A stretch of DNA of 64,000 nt. Source: Rapana venosa. Taxonomy: Eukaryota; Mollusca; Gastropoda; Neogastropoda; Muricidae. This document shows, one piece after another, positions 23,641 to 35,812 of the stretch (within the stretch, counting starts at the first letter, position 1; each line of letters begins with the position of its first letter). Position numbers and translations under genes: made by a program. Under the pieces are notes generated by a model. It did no database searches. It was not told the DNA's origin and saw nothing but the letters and a program-made list of their open reading frames with translations. Where the stretch lies: NCBI GenBank assembly GCA_028751875.1, contig CM054134.1, positions 40,991,830 through 41,055,829 of the forward strand. The letters run 5' to 3'.

Positions 23641-24914
23641 GCACAAACCCGTCCAAGCATGCACGCAGCATGTGCTATTTGCGCACCTGTGTATGTGTGT
23701 TGGGCTTAGCCCAATGAATACCAGTATGTAATTATTCCAGTTTGTGCGAGCATACTCATACGAAAAGGTATACAGGTGTATTTTATAACTCAAAACGGGA
23801 GTGCTGAAGTTGGAAAACAGAAAACAACGGGGTTGACGCATATTTTGCTTGTGCTCTGTGGATTTTTTTTCTTTGCCTTCTCTCTCCACTCCCCTACGAC
23901 CACCCCCTCCCCCATCCCCACCCCTCCCCGCTCCAGCATTCACCCCTTTTTTAATGTCTACAGAGCTTTGCAATGATCCGAAGACTTGCAAGAAACAGCT
24001 TGCCCATTAATGGGTGGGTGTGGTGGGGAACGAGTGTGGGTCGAAAGCACTTTCTCTTTCATTCGAAGTGTTTCGGTCTGCCAGCCGGTTATCAATTAGT
24101 GATCGAAGCAACAACACTGAGTGATATTGATCATCACAGAATTGATCTGCTTACAGCTTTATTGAGGTGCTGGAACTGGTCAAACCGAAGCGATGATGTC
24201 GAGACGAGCGGTTAATTACCCCTGGAACTGGCCGTGGTAAAGCAATTAGGCTACGTGAAGATCAATCGTTCATGACTGAGGCCATTACATCGGGCTATAG
24301 CCATAGCCAATGCAGCTGTAACATGCTATTCCACGTGGGTCAAAATAAATAACCAGGCAGAGTGACTATAAAGTCTGGAACTACGGGCGGAATTGAATAA
24401 GCCTGGATTTTGCTCCACAAACGAGAAAGTCTACCGCCTTTTACTGAAGATTTCTGTACAGGAATTGAATGAACAATAGCCATCAGAAGCGCCACTGACG
24501 CAGGACCCAGCACAAGGACTGATGTGACAACACATACAGATGTTCGATCTTCACTGAGGAATCGAACTCACACATGCAAATGAGGTATTTAACGATCTGA
24601 GGGGTGGAGGGCTATGTAAATGAGCACGTGCAAATACTGATGTAGTGGAATCGCTGGCGTCATTGCTCTACTACCACATTTCCATCTTTACCTCAGAATC
24701 GTAAAGATGTTTTTTTTTTAAAAGGTGAAAATTGTCCTTCTGATCCTGAACTGCTATCTACCTTGCAGTTTTATAGGTTGTCTTGCTTTTAGTTCCTTTG
24801 TGTGAGCACGCAGCTTTAAGGACCTAAGTATGGACGGATTTACCATAAAGTTCCACATGCCCATGATTTTAAACACAGGTACACAGAATACGAGGTGAAA
24901 AAGGAAGGACACAG
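23641..24914. other. gene-free spacer
   Basis: Unique-looking sequence with no supported gene or assigned repeat. A C-rich tract lies at 23,888-23,935. Confidence 0.4.
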
Positions 24915-24978
<64 letters not shown>

Positions 24979-25053
24979 GTGTGAGTGTATGTGTGTTTGT
25001 GTGTGAGTATGTGTATGTATGTGTGTGTACATGTGTGTATGTGTGTGTGTGTA

Positions 25054-25089
<36 letters not shown>

Positions 25090-25097
25090 TGTGCGCA

Positions 25098-25137
<40 letters not shown>
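24915..25137. repeat. long (TG)n array
   Basis: TG blocks at 24,915-24,974, 25,019-25,086 and 25,103-25,136, broken by TGTATG, TACATG and CGCACGCACG. Confidence 0.95.
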
Positions 25138-25138
<1 letters not shown>

Positions 25139-27113
25139 AGGGGGAGGGAGAGGATGCAGTGTGTGCATGTGTACAGTTATCAGCTCTGGAGTAAACATTC
25201 TGGGAACAGGGAGAATAAATTGAAGGCTCAATCTCTGAGCTAAGCTTCACACACACATACAGAATATCAGATCCCACATTCAAACATGCATACCGAAACA
25301 ATCTGATTAAAACTTCTTTTCATTTCAATATAACTTTTATTTACAGAAACAGAGGGGTATGCAATTTATGGATAAAAACAAAACAAAAGAAAACAGGCCC
25401 ATCACTGGAGAACATCCACTACCAAGTACCAATTGCATCCATTCAACAACAGGCCACATCAGGCCTGCTACCCAACTGAAGACAAAAACCCATATTAAAA
25501 AAATCACTCAGCACAAAACAAAACTTCCCAGCCCTGAAATGATCATTCAATAGTTCACAGAAGACCTACCTGGTCTAAAGTCTGTCCAGAGAAACAATGA
25601 CTACTGTTATTAGGATCCCTACTTCCTAGCTGTAGAAATCCTGTGATACAAGTTTCCTCTTTTCTACACATTGCTCTTTCTTTCTGTTTTTGGTGAATAT
25701 TTTGCACTTCATATCTGTAAAGTCACATTGCACTGAGGAGCGGGGAAAGTGGTGGTGGTGGTGAATTTTAATGTATATGATTACATTTTATTCAAAATCA
25801 AACCAAAAAGAAAAAAGAAATAGGAACTATCATAGGAGAGAAGAAAGAAGAAACACTTCAAGGAGTAACAATGAAGAAATTAGCTGCAAACAAATCTTTC
25901 TCCTTCAGTACTGTCAAAAGGGCTCCATTACAAACATAATAAACATTCCCCCTTAATTCTGGTGACCCCTTTCTCTGACACATAGAAAAAAACACATGTG
26001 AACATGATATATGTATGATAATCGAACTCCAGAAATTGGACACAACTGCCTTTCATATTGTTGTTAACTCTTCTCTTGACTGGACGTCTTCAAAGCTTAC
26101 TACTGGTAATTTTACTATCCCAAAACACTATTACTCACTTCCATATAATGATATTCACGTCATTTTCCTCAGCTCATAGAGTTGTTGTTTTTTTTTTAAA
26201 AATCTCTTTCCAGACAACTGCAGAACTCCAGAATGTTTTCTAAGTCTGAGAGACAAAACAAAACTGATTGCTTTATTTGCAGAAAAATTACGGTTTTCTC
26301 CACTTGAGGTTTGACACAGATCTCAATTTTTAAAATGTACAGATGTATGCACATACATGCATCCAGCACTTTTGATGAGTTCTTTAATTGTCACCAAACC
26401 AAGTCCCAGAATGTACTAATGCTCTTTTCAAACAAATTCTGGTTGGGGGGGGGGGGAGGGGGGGGATAAGGGGAAGTGCTGTTTCATCAGAATGAATATT
26501 GTGTTCATAAATACACATTACTCAATTATGTTAAGAGTTTTTCTTTTGTACACAAACAAGCCATAATCTCAGTGAACTGACAGTGACTTGTTTATGACCC
26601 TCAAGGTTATTTGCAGAACTCTATGAATAGCAGTTACTTAGAAAGGTTGCACTAACTTATATCTTTGACCACACTTTATGTATGCATAGAGCCTGAGACA
26701 AGATTTCTGTTCTTTCCGTCAACATACAACCTATCTACTAGGAAAGAGTCGGCTGAAATCACTTACAGCATTAATGATGACCACAATGCCAGGTATTGAG
26801 CATTTTTCATGGGTTGGTTGGTTGGTTGAGGTTAGTTTGGTTTGGTTTGGTTGGCTGGCTTTTTGTTGAAAGTTGTTTTGTTTTGGGTTGGGTGTGGGTT
26901 TTTTCAAGAGTTGTGGGGTGGAGGTGGGGTATAGCTGCTCTATTTTGTGATGTCCATCAAAATGCAATCACACATTGTATCACACTTCCAAATTACACAC
27001 AGACCACAGGCCAAGGACAAAGAACCAGAGACCATATAAAGGGAAGCAACCCACATGCTTGCGATTCAACAGCAGAAACTATAATCATATCAAATATATG
27101 ATGAAAACCAAAA

Positions 27114-27185
<72 letters not shown>

Positions 27186-27562
27186 GAATTATGATTTCTA
27201 TAATTTCTATTAGGTACTTATCTAAAAAATCAATGCTGTGCTTGCATATAACACCACCACCACATTCCATTTTTGTAAGTTTAAAGCATTCTCTTTGGTC
27301 TCATCAACCATGTTCAAGAAAAATAAAAATCACCACTAAACTATTCTGGGGAAAAACAACAACAATTTTCACAACATCATCTATCATACATTTCTAACAG
27401 ATATGATAACTACATTTTTTACTCAAAATGTAGTCAAGTCCTTGTCCCCAGTATTGTGTCTGATATGTATTGAGTCCAAGATGATCTGAACTAGAATCGT
27501 CAAACTGAATTACTTTTTACAAAGTTGGTATACAGAAATTGTGACCACCTTTAACTCGGTAT
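25138..27562. other. 3' flank or 3' UTR of gene A
   Basis: AT-rich, repeat-poor sequence downstream of gene A's stop on the minus strand. Candidate poly(A) signals on the minus strand (AATAAA) lie at 26,277-26,272 and 25,341-25,336. It contains a G-rich run (26,442-26,466) and an (AT)n microsatellite at 27,118-27,184. No other gene seen. Confidence 0.4.
27118..27184. repeat. (AT)n microsatellite
   Basis: About 33 AT units, about 380 bp beyond gene A's stop codon. Confidence 0.95.
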
Positions 27563-28561
27563 TCATGAACTTTCCTGATTCCGGAGTGTGTCATTCTCCA
27601 GTAATTCATCTTTTATCCCATCTAATATCTGATTCACTTTCAGCCTATCATTTTTTCTGGGCCGTCCTATGGTGGGCACTGTGCTGTCATCGCTTTCTCC
27701 CTGTCTTCTGTACATGCTGGTGTCAACAACAATGCCGTGTTTTGACTTCAAGTGTGTTCTCAAGGACACCCGAACAGTGAAAGACTGCCCACACTGATCA
27801 CACACATACGGCTTTTCTCCTGTATGTTGACGCATGTGGACGCGCCTGGCGTTACTCTTGGTAAATGAGCGTGAACACACAGAACACTGGTACGGCCTTT
27901 CCCCAGTGTGTGACAGGACATGAGCTCTCAGCTGTGCCGCATTGAAGAATTTCTTTCCACACCAGTCACATAAATGACTGCGAACCTTATCGACAGTGTG
28001 AGCGGCCTTTACATGCATGTTGCGATGTGAGCTAGATCTAAATGTTCTGCCACAATGAGGACACTTGTAGGGTTCTTCTCCAGTGTGTTTTCTCATGTGA
28101 TACTTCAGTCTGCACTGCTGTGGGAATTCTTCATGACAAAACTCACACGTGTAAACTTTCTTTCCTTTGCCCTGTTGTGAAACCGCTTTGTGTTGCTCAT
28201 GTTTGTGAACTGCCAGTCTCATTTTGCACTGAAAAACGGCAGTGCAGCCATCAATATCACAGGCATAGGGCTTAGCCTGATGGCTTTGGACCATATGACG
28301 GTAGTAGACAGTTCCCTGCAAAAACTGCATGCCACACTCTGAGCACTTCCATGGGGCTGGGACCTTGTGCTCCAAAATCTTGTGTGTTTCACAAACCCTG
28401 GCGAGGGCAAAGTCTTCACCACACATGTGACAATGATGGAGTTTTTCCACAGTCTTCTTTGTAGATAACAGCAAATCTCTGTCTGATGACACAACAAACC
28501 CTTTGACTGCTGCAGACAGAATCCTCTGGCTCTGCTGTCCTGTTGCTGGCTTTCCACGTTT
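27563..28561 (-). CDS. gene A exon with all eight C2H2 fingers
   Basis: The exon opens after a strong acceptor (TTTCCTTTGTTGCAG, ending at 28,562) and runs 332 codons to TGA. Every finger keeps C2H2 spacing: 1 and 2 are C-x2-C-x12-H-x4-H, 3 is C-x4-C-x12-H-x4-H, and 4-8 are C-x2-C-x12-H-x3/4-H. The linkers after fingers 4, 6 and 7 are TGEEPYK, TGERPYQ and TGEKPYV. The 5-6 linker is atypical (TVDKVRSHL), which usually means a break in continuous major-groove reading. The tail after finger 8 reads GIVVDTSMYRR, then PTIGRPRKND and a charged end with DELLEN. This terminal exon is well supported by frame, splice site and paralogy. Confidence 0.95.
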   Translation of the reverse strand, partial: KRGKPATGQQSQRILSAAVKGFVVSSDRDLLLSTKKTVEKLHHCHMCGEDFALARVCETHKILEHKVPAPWKCSECGMQFLQGTVYYRHMVQSHQAKPYACDIDGCTAVFQCKMRLAVHKHEQHKAVSQQGKGKKVYTCEFCHEEFPQQCRLKYHMRKHTGEEPYKCPHCGRTFRSSSHRNMHVKAAHTVDKVRSHLCDWCGKKFFNAAQLRAHVLSHTGERPYQCSVCSRSFTKSNARRVHMRQHTGEKPYVCDQCGQSFTVRVSLRTHLKSKHGIVVDTSMYRRQGESDDSTVPTIGRPRKNDRLKVNQILDGIKDELLENDTLRNQESS

Positions 28562-28735
28562 CTGCAACAAAGGAAACAATAACTACATCAATGTCAAAGT
28601 GACCACCAACAAAAAAACCAACAACAACAAAACTCACCAGCTGACAAAATATTTGTACAGGAGAAACTGAAAATAAACATAAATACATGTATAAAGAGAT
28701 CACACTTTATAGACAAACTACAAAAATAATCAAGT

Positions 28736-28766
<31 letters not shown>

Positions 28767-28980
28767 CAGAGATACTTGAAGTCAGACACACCCTAAGACT
28801 GGAGCTGAGACCAAAACAAATCATGAGGAAAAGAGAGTGCAGAGGGGCTTAGTGAACAATGAAACACACTTATCACTAATCTGGAAACATAATTCACATA
28901 TTACATGCAAGACAAACCTGTAACTAAATTATGCAAGTAAGCACATGGCTGTTCATTAATATCCATCAGTATGCAAATTA

Positions 28981-29033
<53 letters not shown>

Positions 29034-29564
29034 ACAGACATTAAACCATATATATAGTACATATGCAAGACTAATATATATACAGCAGAACATTTTTCAG
29101 CCACATAAGAGACTCACTGACAACACTGCCATGTATATATAAAATTATGTATAACAAATAATTTGTAACGTCTATTCTGACTGGGTCAAGTGTGTGAAAA
29201 TCAAATAATTGGTAACAAATGGCAGACATAACTCGCAGTTTTATAATAATCAGTTTCTCCTACTATATAATTTATAGTAATAAAATCTGGTTGAAGTCTT
29301 AAAATGAAACTATCTAAAAACATTACAATCAGTGCTGAGAAAATGTTCATGAACAAAACCACCCAACAACATAAGCAATTCCATTCCCCCAAATAATTTC
29401 CAGGGGAAAGGGAAAGAAAAAAGCCATAAAATCTCTAACTGGAACAGAATAATTTCCAGAGGAAAGGGAAAGGAAAAAGCCATAATTTATAATCTCTAAC
29501 TGGAACAGAAGAAAGTCCTGAGTCAAAATCTAAAGATACACTCCACAGTTTATTAAAACTACTC

Positions 29565-29607
<43 letters not shown>

Positions 29608-29670
29608 TGCATGCTTGAGTGTGCACACAATATATATCTATATATACACATGTACATACATGTATTAGTA

Positions 29671-29745
<75 letters not shown>

Positions 29746-30002
29746 ACACACACCCATATTATAATGAGAAACTACTGTAAACTTACACATGTGTGCATAA
29801 AATTCTTTGTGTAATAAAAAATTTCTGTTAATCTGACAAAACTAACCTTCACTGAACTGAGGCCAATGCTTTGGTCATCTTCATAATCTCCAGCAGCATC
29901 CATCTCCTGGCTGTCCATAGTGTCTATGTCCTGCATGGTTTCTGGACAGGATTTCTCCAAGGCTGTTACAGTAAAGGGCAGGAACTGAACCTGGTCTTCT
30001 CC
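27563..30002 (-). CDS. gene A: eight-finger C2H2 zinc-finger protein (at least 384 aa, 5' end open)
   Basis: Two supported exons (30,002-29,847 and 28,561-27,563) join in phase 0 across a 1,285-bp GT-AG intron. Architecture: acidic N-terminal segment (about residues 1-52), shared G-F-V block (about 73-85), fingers 1-3 (96-117, 125-146, 153-176), fingers 4-8 (191-327) and a tail with GRPRK at 351-355. Such proteins are normally nuclear DNA-binding regulators; the target is unknown. No FLYWCH exon was found upstream. The nearest paralogue is gene D, with the same finger number and a shared C-x4-C finger 3. The start codon is unresolved: an in-frame stop lies immediately before the first exon, so either an upstream exon supplies the start or translation begins at an internal Met (residue 23 or 30). 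Confidence 0.88.
28982..29032. repeat. (CT)n microsatellite
   Basis: About 25 CT units in the gene A intron. Confidence 0.95.
29392..29508. repeat. tandem duplication, two copies of about 56-61 bp
   Basis: AATAATTTCCAGRGGAAAGG through CTCTAACTGGAACAG occurs twice in a row (29,392-29,447 and 29,448-29,508) with few differences and a 5-bp length change. Confidence 0.9.
29565..29743. repeat. (TG)n and (AT)n microsatellites
   Basis: TG at 29,565-29,605, TATATC/TACATG patches, then a (TA)n run at 29,676-29,743. Confidence 0.93.
29847..30002 (-). CDS. gene A upstream coding exon, acidic N-terminal segment
   Basis: A 156-base interval lies between an acceptor-like CTTAG (30,006-30,003) and donor AAG|GTTAGT. 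It is open for exactly 52 codons and joins the finger exon in phase 0. The peptide begins GEDQVQFLPFTVTALEK and continues with an Asp/Glu-rich stretch (METQD-type residues, then DAAGDYEDDQ). It has no zinc ligands. VQFLPF resembles the junction blocks of D (VQFYSP), B (SQNFVP) and C (YQNYVP), which supports it as coding. The acceptor's pyrimidine tract is weak, so the 5' boundary is the least certain part. Confidence 0.65.
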
Positions 30003-30479
30003 CTAAGGTCACAGTAACGCCATGACACATTACAATTAGGCAAAACCTCAGTTTCTATTTTATTTCATAGCAATAGCAACTGCTAACCTTTGGAGAAGAA
30101 AATTATTGGAAAAGAAAATTAGTCATGATCACTTTAGGTTTTCACTTGTCACATGTGATGCTATGAACTTCCTAGCATTATATATATCAAAACCCAACCC
30201 AAACTAAAAGGAATGGTACTGTCATGGCTGTGCTCCTGGTCATGGCTGACTCAGTGACTGGATAAGCCTTTCATTAGCACATAATCATATGCATGATTCT
30301 GGGGATTAGTGGGGTTAGAGCATCAAACTCAGGATCTCAGATCTAATCTGAGAACGTGAGAAAATGGGCATGGGAACTGAGGTCTTTGTTCAAGAGGGCC
30401 TAGTGTGTGCATGCTGGTGCATGTGTATGTGTGTATGTGTGTGCATGTGTGTGTGAGTGGGTGTTATTTATCTATTTAT
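30003..30479. other. gene-free stretch upstream of gene A exon
   Basis: No further exon of gene A recognised. TG-rich patch at 30,425-30,460 and TTTA repeats at 30,465-30,490. Confidence 0.35.
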
Positions 30480-30706
30480 TTATTTATTCTTTTATATCGA
30501 GGATAATGGAATAAGCACTCATGTGCTTTTTTACATCCAGTCCCCGTGTGTATGCGGTTTTGTAACTTTTGTCATGTTTCCACCGGCACACAATGGCCTA
30601 CTCTTCCAAAAAGCGGAACAGGATTTAACGTGTGCGCAAGATGTTCTGCATGCGTTCACACACGGGGCCTCGGTTTATAGTCTCATCCGAAGGTGTATGC
30701 ATGCGT
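30480..30706 (-). mobile_element. SINE 3' part (ATGAGACTATAAACCGAGG family), minus strand
   Basis: Reverse complement of the family block: it starts with TTTATATCGAGGATAATGGA and ends with GGTTTATAGTCTCATCCGAA. It has no tRNA head, so it is 5'-truncated. Confidence 0.85.
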
Positions 30707-31221
30707 GCATGCGTGCGTTTCTCACTTTCTGTCACTCCATCAGTCCATGTGTGTGCATGTTTTGCACATGTATGTATCATCACAACCTGTGTGCATACTT
30801 TTAAAAAAAACAAACATTATCTTTAATCAGATTCAACAAGAGCACATAAATACATGTATAATATTTGAACCAGCACTGTCTGAATCAACACCATTGAGGT
30901 CAAATGGTTTCACAAACAGACCCTTGTTTCAGTTGTTACTTTCCCAAAGTCTGAAAGTGGTGTCATTACCCACACTTTCTTCCCAGATTCATCTACTGAT
31001 CTAGTCTTATTTCCAATTTGTGACATAGCCCTTAGTGAAACAGAATGAAAGTAAGTCTATTTGAACATTAACTAAATGAATAAGCGTTGGAAGTACTGAT
31101 GCTGATAAGTACACACAGAGACTGAGCAAAGTTGGAATTCATCAGTACTCCTTATAACATGTACGTACACCTCAGTTTTGGAAACTTTTGCAGTCATTTA
31201 TAAGTAATTACTATGTGTGGG

Positions 31222-31290
31222 CCTAGTCACACGGAAGTTTTTTCGGAAGGCGCTGCGCCACTGTTTATAGGTTATACAGTTATAAACAGC
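31222..31290 (-). promoter_or_regulatory. possible gene A promoter region with two CGGAAG motifs
   Basis: Two CGGAAG cores lie 12 bp apart (31,232 and 31,244; CTTCCG on the minus strand) next to GGCGCTGCGCC, in a locally CpG-richer patch. ETS-type sites near start points are common in animals. A hairpin (CTGTTTATA ... TATAAACAG) follows at 31,261-31,289. Position about 1.2 kb upstream of gene A's first recognised exon is compatible with a promoter; there is no direct start-site evidence. Confidence 0.25.
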
Positions 31291-32915
31291 AATCAAGAAT
31301 AAATATCGCTAAGAAACCGAAAAGTTAACAAGCAGAACTACCTGTACATGTGATGCTTCAGGAAGAAAAAGTGTTTCTAGGAGGTAAACATACCAGTGTG
31401 ACGTTGGCTTTACGGGTTATAAAGCTTCTTCCTGTCAACGAGTTCTTGATCCTGAAAGATGGTCATACACCAGAAATGCAATACCGAAATGGTAGTAAGA
31501 ATGATACAAATTATTGGCTGTGCCTTGTTCATATCTACTCCGTTTCTTCTGGCAGATAAATTGTAACCTACATGATCGTTACAAAATGACTGCTTTTAGC
31601 TATATTGTTTCTGCGAAGTTTCTCCCAGCAGAAAAAAAAATTGCAACATAAATATATATATTTTTAACAGAAGACTGAAAGGGTGCATGCATACTTTGTG
31701 CATTAGTTCTGAACGTGAGATTAATCATTGCAAAAGTTAGTAACTATAACAACAAACAGAGTTGGAGAAAGAACATCATGACTGTGGGAATGGTTAATTC
31801 TATGATTCAGTGTCACTACCACCCTTTCACTCAGTCACTGTGCAGCAGACGCTTGTGGCCGAGGTACCGTATGACCCTTCTCCCTTTTTATAGGCAGGAC
31901 TGACTTACATCAGCAGATTTCCAATCTGACAGTACTTCGCCAGTTTCCAGTGATTTGTCAAAACAAAACAAAAAGTGGTGGAGGTCAGGACTACTTCAGG
32001 TGCACTAGCTGCTTTATGTTGCAGTGTCTGAAATTTTACTTACAAGTATGCATGTCTTCCAGTAGTTAAAACGTGTATTTACTGAGATAAAGAAATCCTC
32101 AGATGGTTATGTTCCTGTGAATCAATGGTGGATGTCTTCAGCCTCTCAAACTGTTCCTGGCCTTTCTAATTATTGCAACAACAACAAAAAGTTTAGGAAG
32201 CAAGTTTGTTTATCAGTTCTGTAATCGGGCTCCAGCGGGTTTCAGTGTAAAATACCATCACTTTGTTTTTGAACTAGTCCATGGTTTTAAGGTCGTGTCT
32301 CATTACAGTGTTGAAAGTCTTCAGATCATGGAGCTTATCTGTGTTGAATTCTCCAGGGGCTGTGGAAAGGCTGTTGTACTTCTTTGAACTTGATGTTTCA
32401 AAGATATGTCAGCAGAATCTAGATGTTAGCTGCAGCTAGCCATACCCCTTTTTCCTACATTCCATTCTGTGACAGTTGTATTGAACAGTCTGGAGCCGCA
32501 TGCATCATTAGTCATCACTAAAACCTCAATTTTTCTGCATCTTTCATTTCTTTTTTATTTGGGGGGGGGGGGGGGTGATTTTTTATTTGTATTTTTTTTT
32601 TAAATAAAGGATGGAGAAAATGCTGAGGCTCAGATTAGGCAACCAGGTTGGTGGTAGCTAAGCTTTACCTTCAGTATCTTCCAAGCTGCATATTATAGAG
32701 TGTGTTGACAGACCTTCGGGTCCGTTTACTCCCCCTCCCCCCTAATTTTTTTTCTTTCTCTCTCAGTAATACCAACAGATTATGAGACATTTTCTGTATC
32801 ATCAATGATAAAAGAATATCTGGAAGAATCAGAGCAGGATTTTTCAAAGATAAGTCAGCAGATCAGGGATCTCAGCTGAAGGACCATCCATTCCTAGGAT
32901 GTGGACTAGAGGCCT
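31291..32915. other. gene-free interval between genes A and D, part 1
   Basis: Unique-looking sequence with no supported exon on either strand. G run at 32,561-32,575 and T runs at 32,580-32,603. Confidence 0.35.
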
Positions 32916-33210
32916 TGTGGTGACGCAACCAACTAGCAATGAAATTTCTATCTGAAGCTGAAGTTTTCTCATGTCCACTAGGCCATGCGGGGTAGTCTGG
33001 ATGCTTACTTTTCAGACAAGACAAGTTGAGGACCTGCTTTCAACATACATTTCTTGTACATGAAAGATCCCATGGCAACAAGAGAGTTGCCCTTGGCAAA
33101 ATTCTGAAGAAAAAAGGGAAAGCCACTCTGATAGGAAACAATGAAGCTGTACATATGATGTGCTCTATACCCTGGCAGAGCACCCTGAATTTCATGAAAA
33201 ATCCAATATG
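32916..33210 (+). mobile_element. old SINE copy (GGCAACAA...GGCAAAATTCTG core)
   Basis: The segment 33,056-33,200 has GAAAGATCCCATGGCAACA, CCTTGGCAAAATTCTGAAGA, CCACTCTGATAGGAAACAAT and a CCCTGGCAGAGCACCCTGAATTTCA-like end. Reverse-strand relatives sit at 45,028-45,385 and 55,265-55,545. Confidence 0.6.
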
Positions 33211-33839
33211 ATGCAACAAGTAACTTCCAAACTAGACAATGACCTCATGAAATTGAATGGTGGAATTCACATGTTGAATGCTGGAGTCTTGTTACTTGGC
33301 TCATAAGACACTTCAATAATGATCAGTGTTTTCTAAATGCTTGGATAGAATTTTGTTTTAAAAGACAGAATCTAGTCATAAGACCCTTTGGCTCATGTGA
33401 CTGATTACCTAGTTATTTCAATGGTTTTCTTCAGTTTAAGGAGTGTATTGATATGTTGGAATGCCCAATGCCTATCATCTCATTCTCACTTGTCCATTTT
33501 CTTCATACAGTACAATGCCATGCCAACAAAACAAACAACAGATGTAGTTTTCAGTTCAGACAGATTTATTTTCCTTTGGTCCCCCAACCCCATGTTTTTT
33601 TCGTTTTTTCCCTTCTTCTGTATCTCTTTCCTTTTTCTTTTTTTTAACCCTTGATGTCTGTCAGTAGCTGGAGTGGTGGAATGTGCAGGAGGAAGAAGAA
33701 ACACATGTTGACTAGCTCAAGCTCACAAGTGGTCTAATCAACTAAGTTCACACACACACATGGGATAGGATTTCCGTGCTTGATATCCTATACTAGATTT
33801 GATCAGTTATTTCAGTATACAGCTCAAAGAGGTATTTCA
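33211..33839. other. gene-free interval between genes A and D, part 2
   Basis: T-rich sequence (33,590-33,645). No exon or assigned repeat. Confidence 0.35.
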
Positions 33840-34275
33840 ATACTTGGTCATACATTTTTTCTCTCTGTGTTCCCTTTCCAGGTAGGGTGTGTTGTGCCTG
33901 GTCTTTCTCTGTGCACGTGACTTTGCAGGAAGCCTGCCCGCTGGCCTCAGCCGACATATTCTGACTTGTACAGGTTGTATCTGGGTATGTTTGTATTCCC
34001 ATAACCCACCAAACATTGACATGAGTTACGGTATCTTTAACATGCATATTTTGATCTGCACATGTATAATACACAAAGGAAATGAAAGCACTGGCAGGTC
34101 TGCACTTGATGTTGACCTGGAAGATAGTAAAAATATTAAATTACCTTAATTCACAAAATATTGAATTACCTTAATTCACCAGATGTCAACACCAAGATTC
34201 AAACCCAGGACTTGACGGACCCATGGGATCGCAGCCAAAAGGTCTTGACCATACTGCTATAGTGTCTGTCAAAGT
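33840..34275 (-). mobile_element. tRNA-headed SINE with conserved core, minus strand
   Basis: Read on the minus strand, a head near 34,265 (A box TAGCAGTATGGTCAAG, B box TGGGTTTGAATCTTGG at about 34,205) precedes a core with TTAAAGATACCGTAACTCAT and TTGGTGGGTTATGGGAATAC. I recognise this type of core from molluscan SINEs. It ends near the CTACCTGG at 33,880. Confidence 0.75.
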
Positions 34276-35395
34276 GTTATACAATTGCAATAAAATGATG
34301 TATGGCTATTACATTTTATCTTGTACAGCCAATCTCTGAATCAAAACTTGGTTCTAAACAACTCTCAAGCTATCAAAATTAGTTGTTCCTTTCTTTTTTT
34401 GTCAAAGTGTCTTATTATTCCATACCTAAACTTGCTGGAAAACACAAAAGCCATAAACAATAATAATAATAATTATATGCTCATTCTTTTTATTTAATTA
34501 TTATTTCAATTTTCATTTTATCACAGTATCAACTCTGTTTTGACAGAAACACAGAAACTGCATCAAAAGGGTCAGTCTTACATCACTACATTTATCACCA
34601 ATGACCCCCATAAAACGAAAACAAGAAAACAAACAGAACAACATCCTTTTACCCCCTGCTTCCTTCCCCCCCTCCAAAAAAAAAAAAAAAAAATCTACAT
34701 AATTCATCAGTTTATCATAACAAAAATAAAAAGATAGGAATGATATACACAACAAAATGAGGTAATTCACACATCCCAGGTAAAAGAGAGAAAAAAAACC
34801 CACCAAGAAACAAACAAAAAAATGAAAAGAAACTACCAAAAGCCAACCAACCAAGTTTCCTCTATTTCACCTCACCCACAAAGAGAATTTCATGAACAAA
34901 TTCAGGTGAATGTATTGATCAATGAAAGAGGAAGGCAGGTCCGACAGATATGACAGGAAAAAGAAAAAAATCACAACCAAAAAGATTGACCAATAAAAAA
35001 GAGAACAATTCTAGAACAAACCATCCAAAAAGCAGGAAAATCAAATTTACACAGGACAAGCCCTAAGCACAATATATCTTAAGGAAAACTTCTACATGAA
35101 CAGGAAAACTTCTGCATGAACAATCTAGAAAAGGAAGAATCCCTTTTCTACTTTTCATTCTACACTTCTAAGCAAAATAGATTTCCTCCCTGATTTCTAG
35201 TTCAAAAGACAACTCAAACAACTCCAACTAAAAGTAAAAGCAGATAACAGGAGTCATGTCATTGGGCACATTTCTTTTCAGTATCAAACATATTGCAGCA
35301 CACAAAATAAACTTACATGGCTCTGATTAATCTTAATATGCCACTCCTTTCATGATTTTATTAGTGCCGAGGAGGATGGGGGGGAGCAGGGAGTA
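34276..35395. other. gene-free interval between genes A and D, part 3
   Basis: AT-rich; A run at 34,676-34,692. Repeated short phrase AGGAAAACTTCTRCATGAAC at 35,081-35,119 (two tandem copies). No exon recognised. Confidence 0.35.
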
Positions 35396-35812
35396 GAGGG
35401 GAATAGCCAAGCTATTAGAGTGTTGCTCATGACTGACGCCCGGGATCAAGCCACTAAGGAGGCGCCGGTTTTAAGGAATTTTACCCTGGAGTTAATATCA
35501 GACTCCACTTCCTCAAAAGTCCTTCATAGGAGACTATAAACTGAGATCCCATGTGTGTATGTATGCAAAACATCTAGTGCACATATTAAGAACCTGTTTT
35601 GCCTTTCAGAAGAGTAGGCCATTTCATGCCAGCAAGAACAGATGACAAGTTTTTGAAAGTGCATGCACAGAGGTGCCCTGTTTAGATGTCATCCCCAAAG
35701 TCGGACTGCAGCTACCTTAAAAGAGGGTAAAAAACCCAAACAACAACAGTGACCTGCAAAATCTCATCTTTGGTAAACCTTGGAGCTCCAGCTGAGGTGC
35801 ATAAAAAACCAA
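35396..35812 (+). mobile_element. tRNA-headed SINE, near full length
   Basis: Head with AATAGCCAAGCTATTAGAG and CCGGGATCAAGCC, then TTACCCTGGAGTTAATATCA, GAGACTATAAACTGAGATCC, GAGTAGGCCATTTCATGCC, CATCCCCAAAGTCGGACTGC and TTTGGTAAACCTTGGAGCTC. Same layout as 5,395-5,730. Confidence 0.8.

Larger units (their letters stand above)
28562..29846 (-). other. gene A intron, repeat-bearing
   Basis: Contains AC repeats (28,740-28,766), CT repeats (28,982-29,032), a near-perfect 56-61-bp tandem duplication (29,392-29,508), TG repeats (29,565-29,605) and (AT)n (29,676-29,743). Donor AAG|GTTAGT, acceptor TTGCAG. Confidence 0.7.

Noticed and set aside
31350..31559. 69-codon plus-strand ORF near the possible gene A promoter
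   Set aside because: No domain or splice context; expected by chance.
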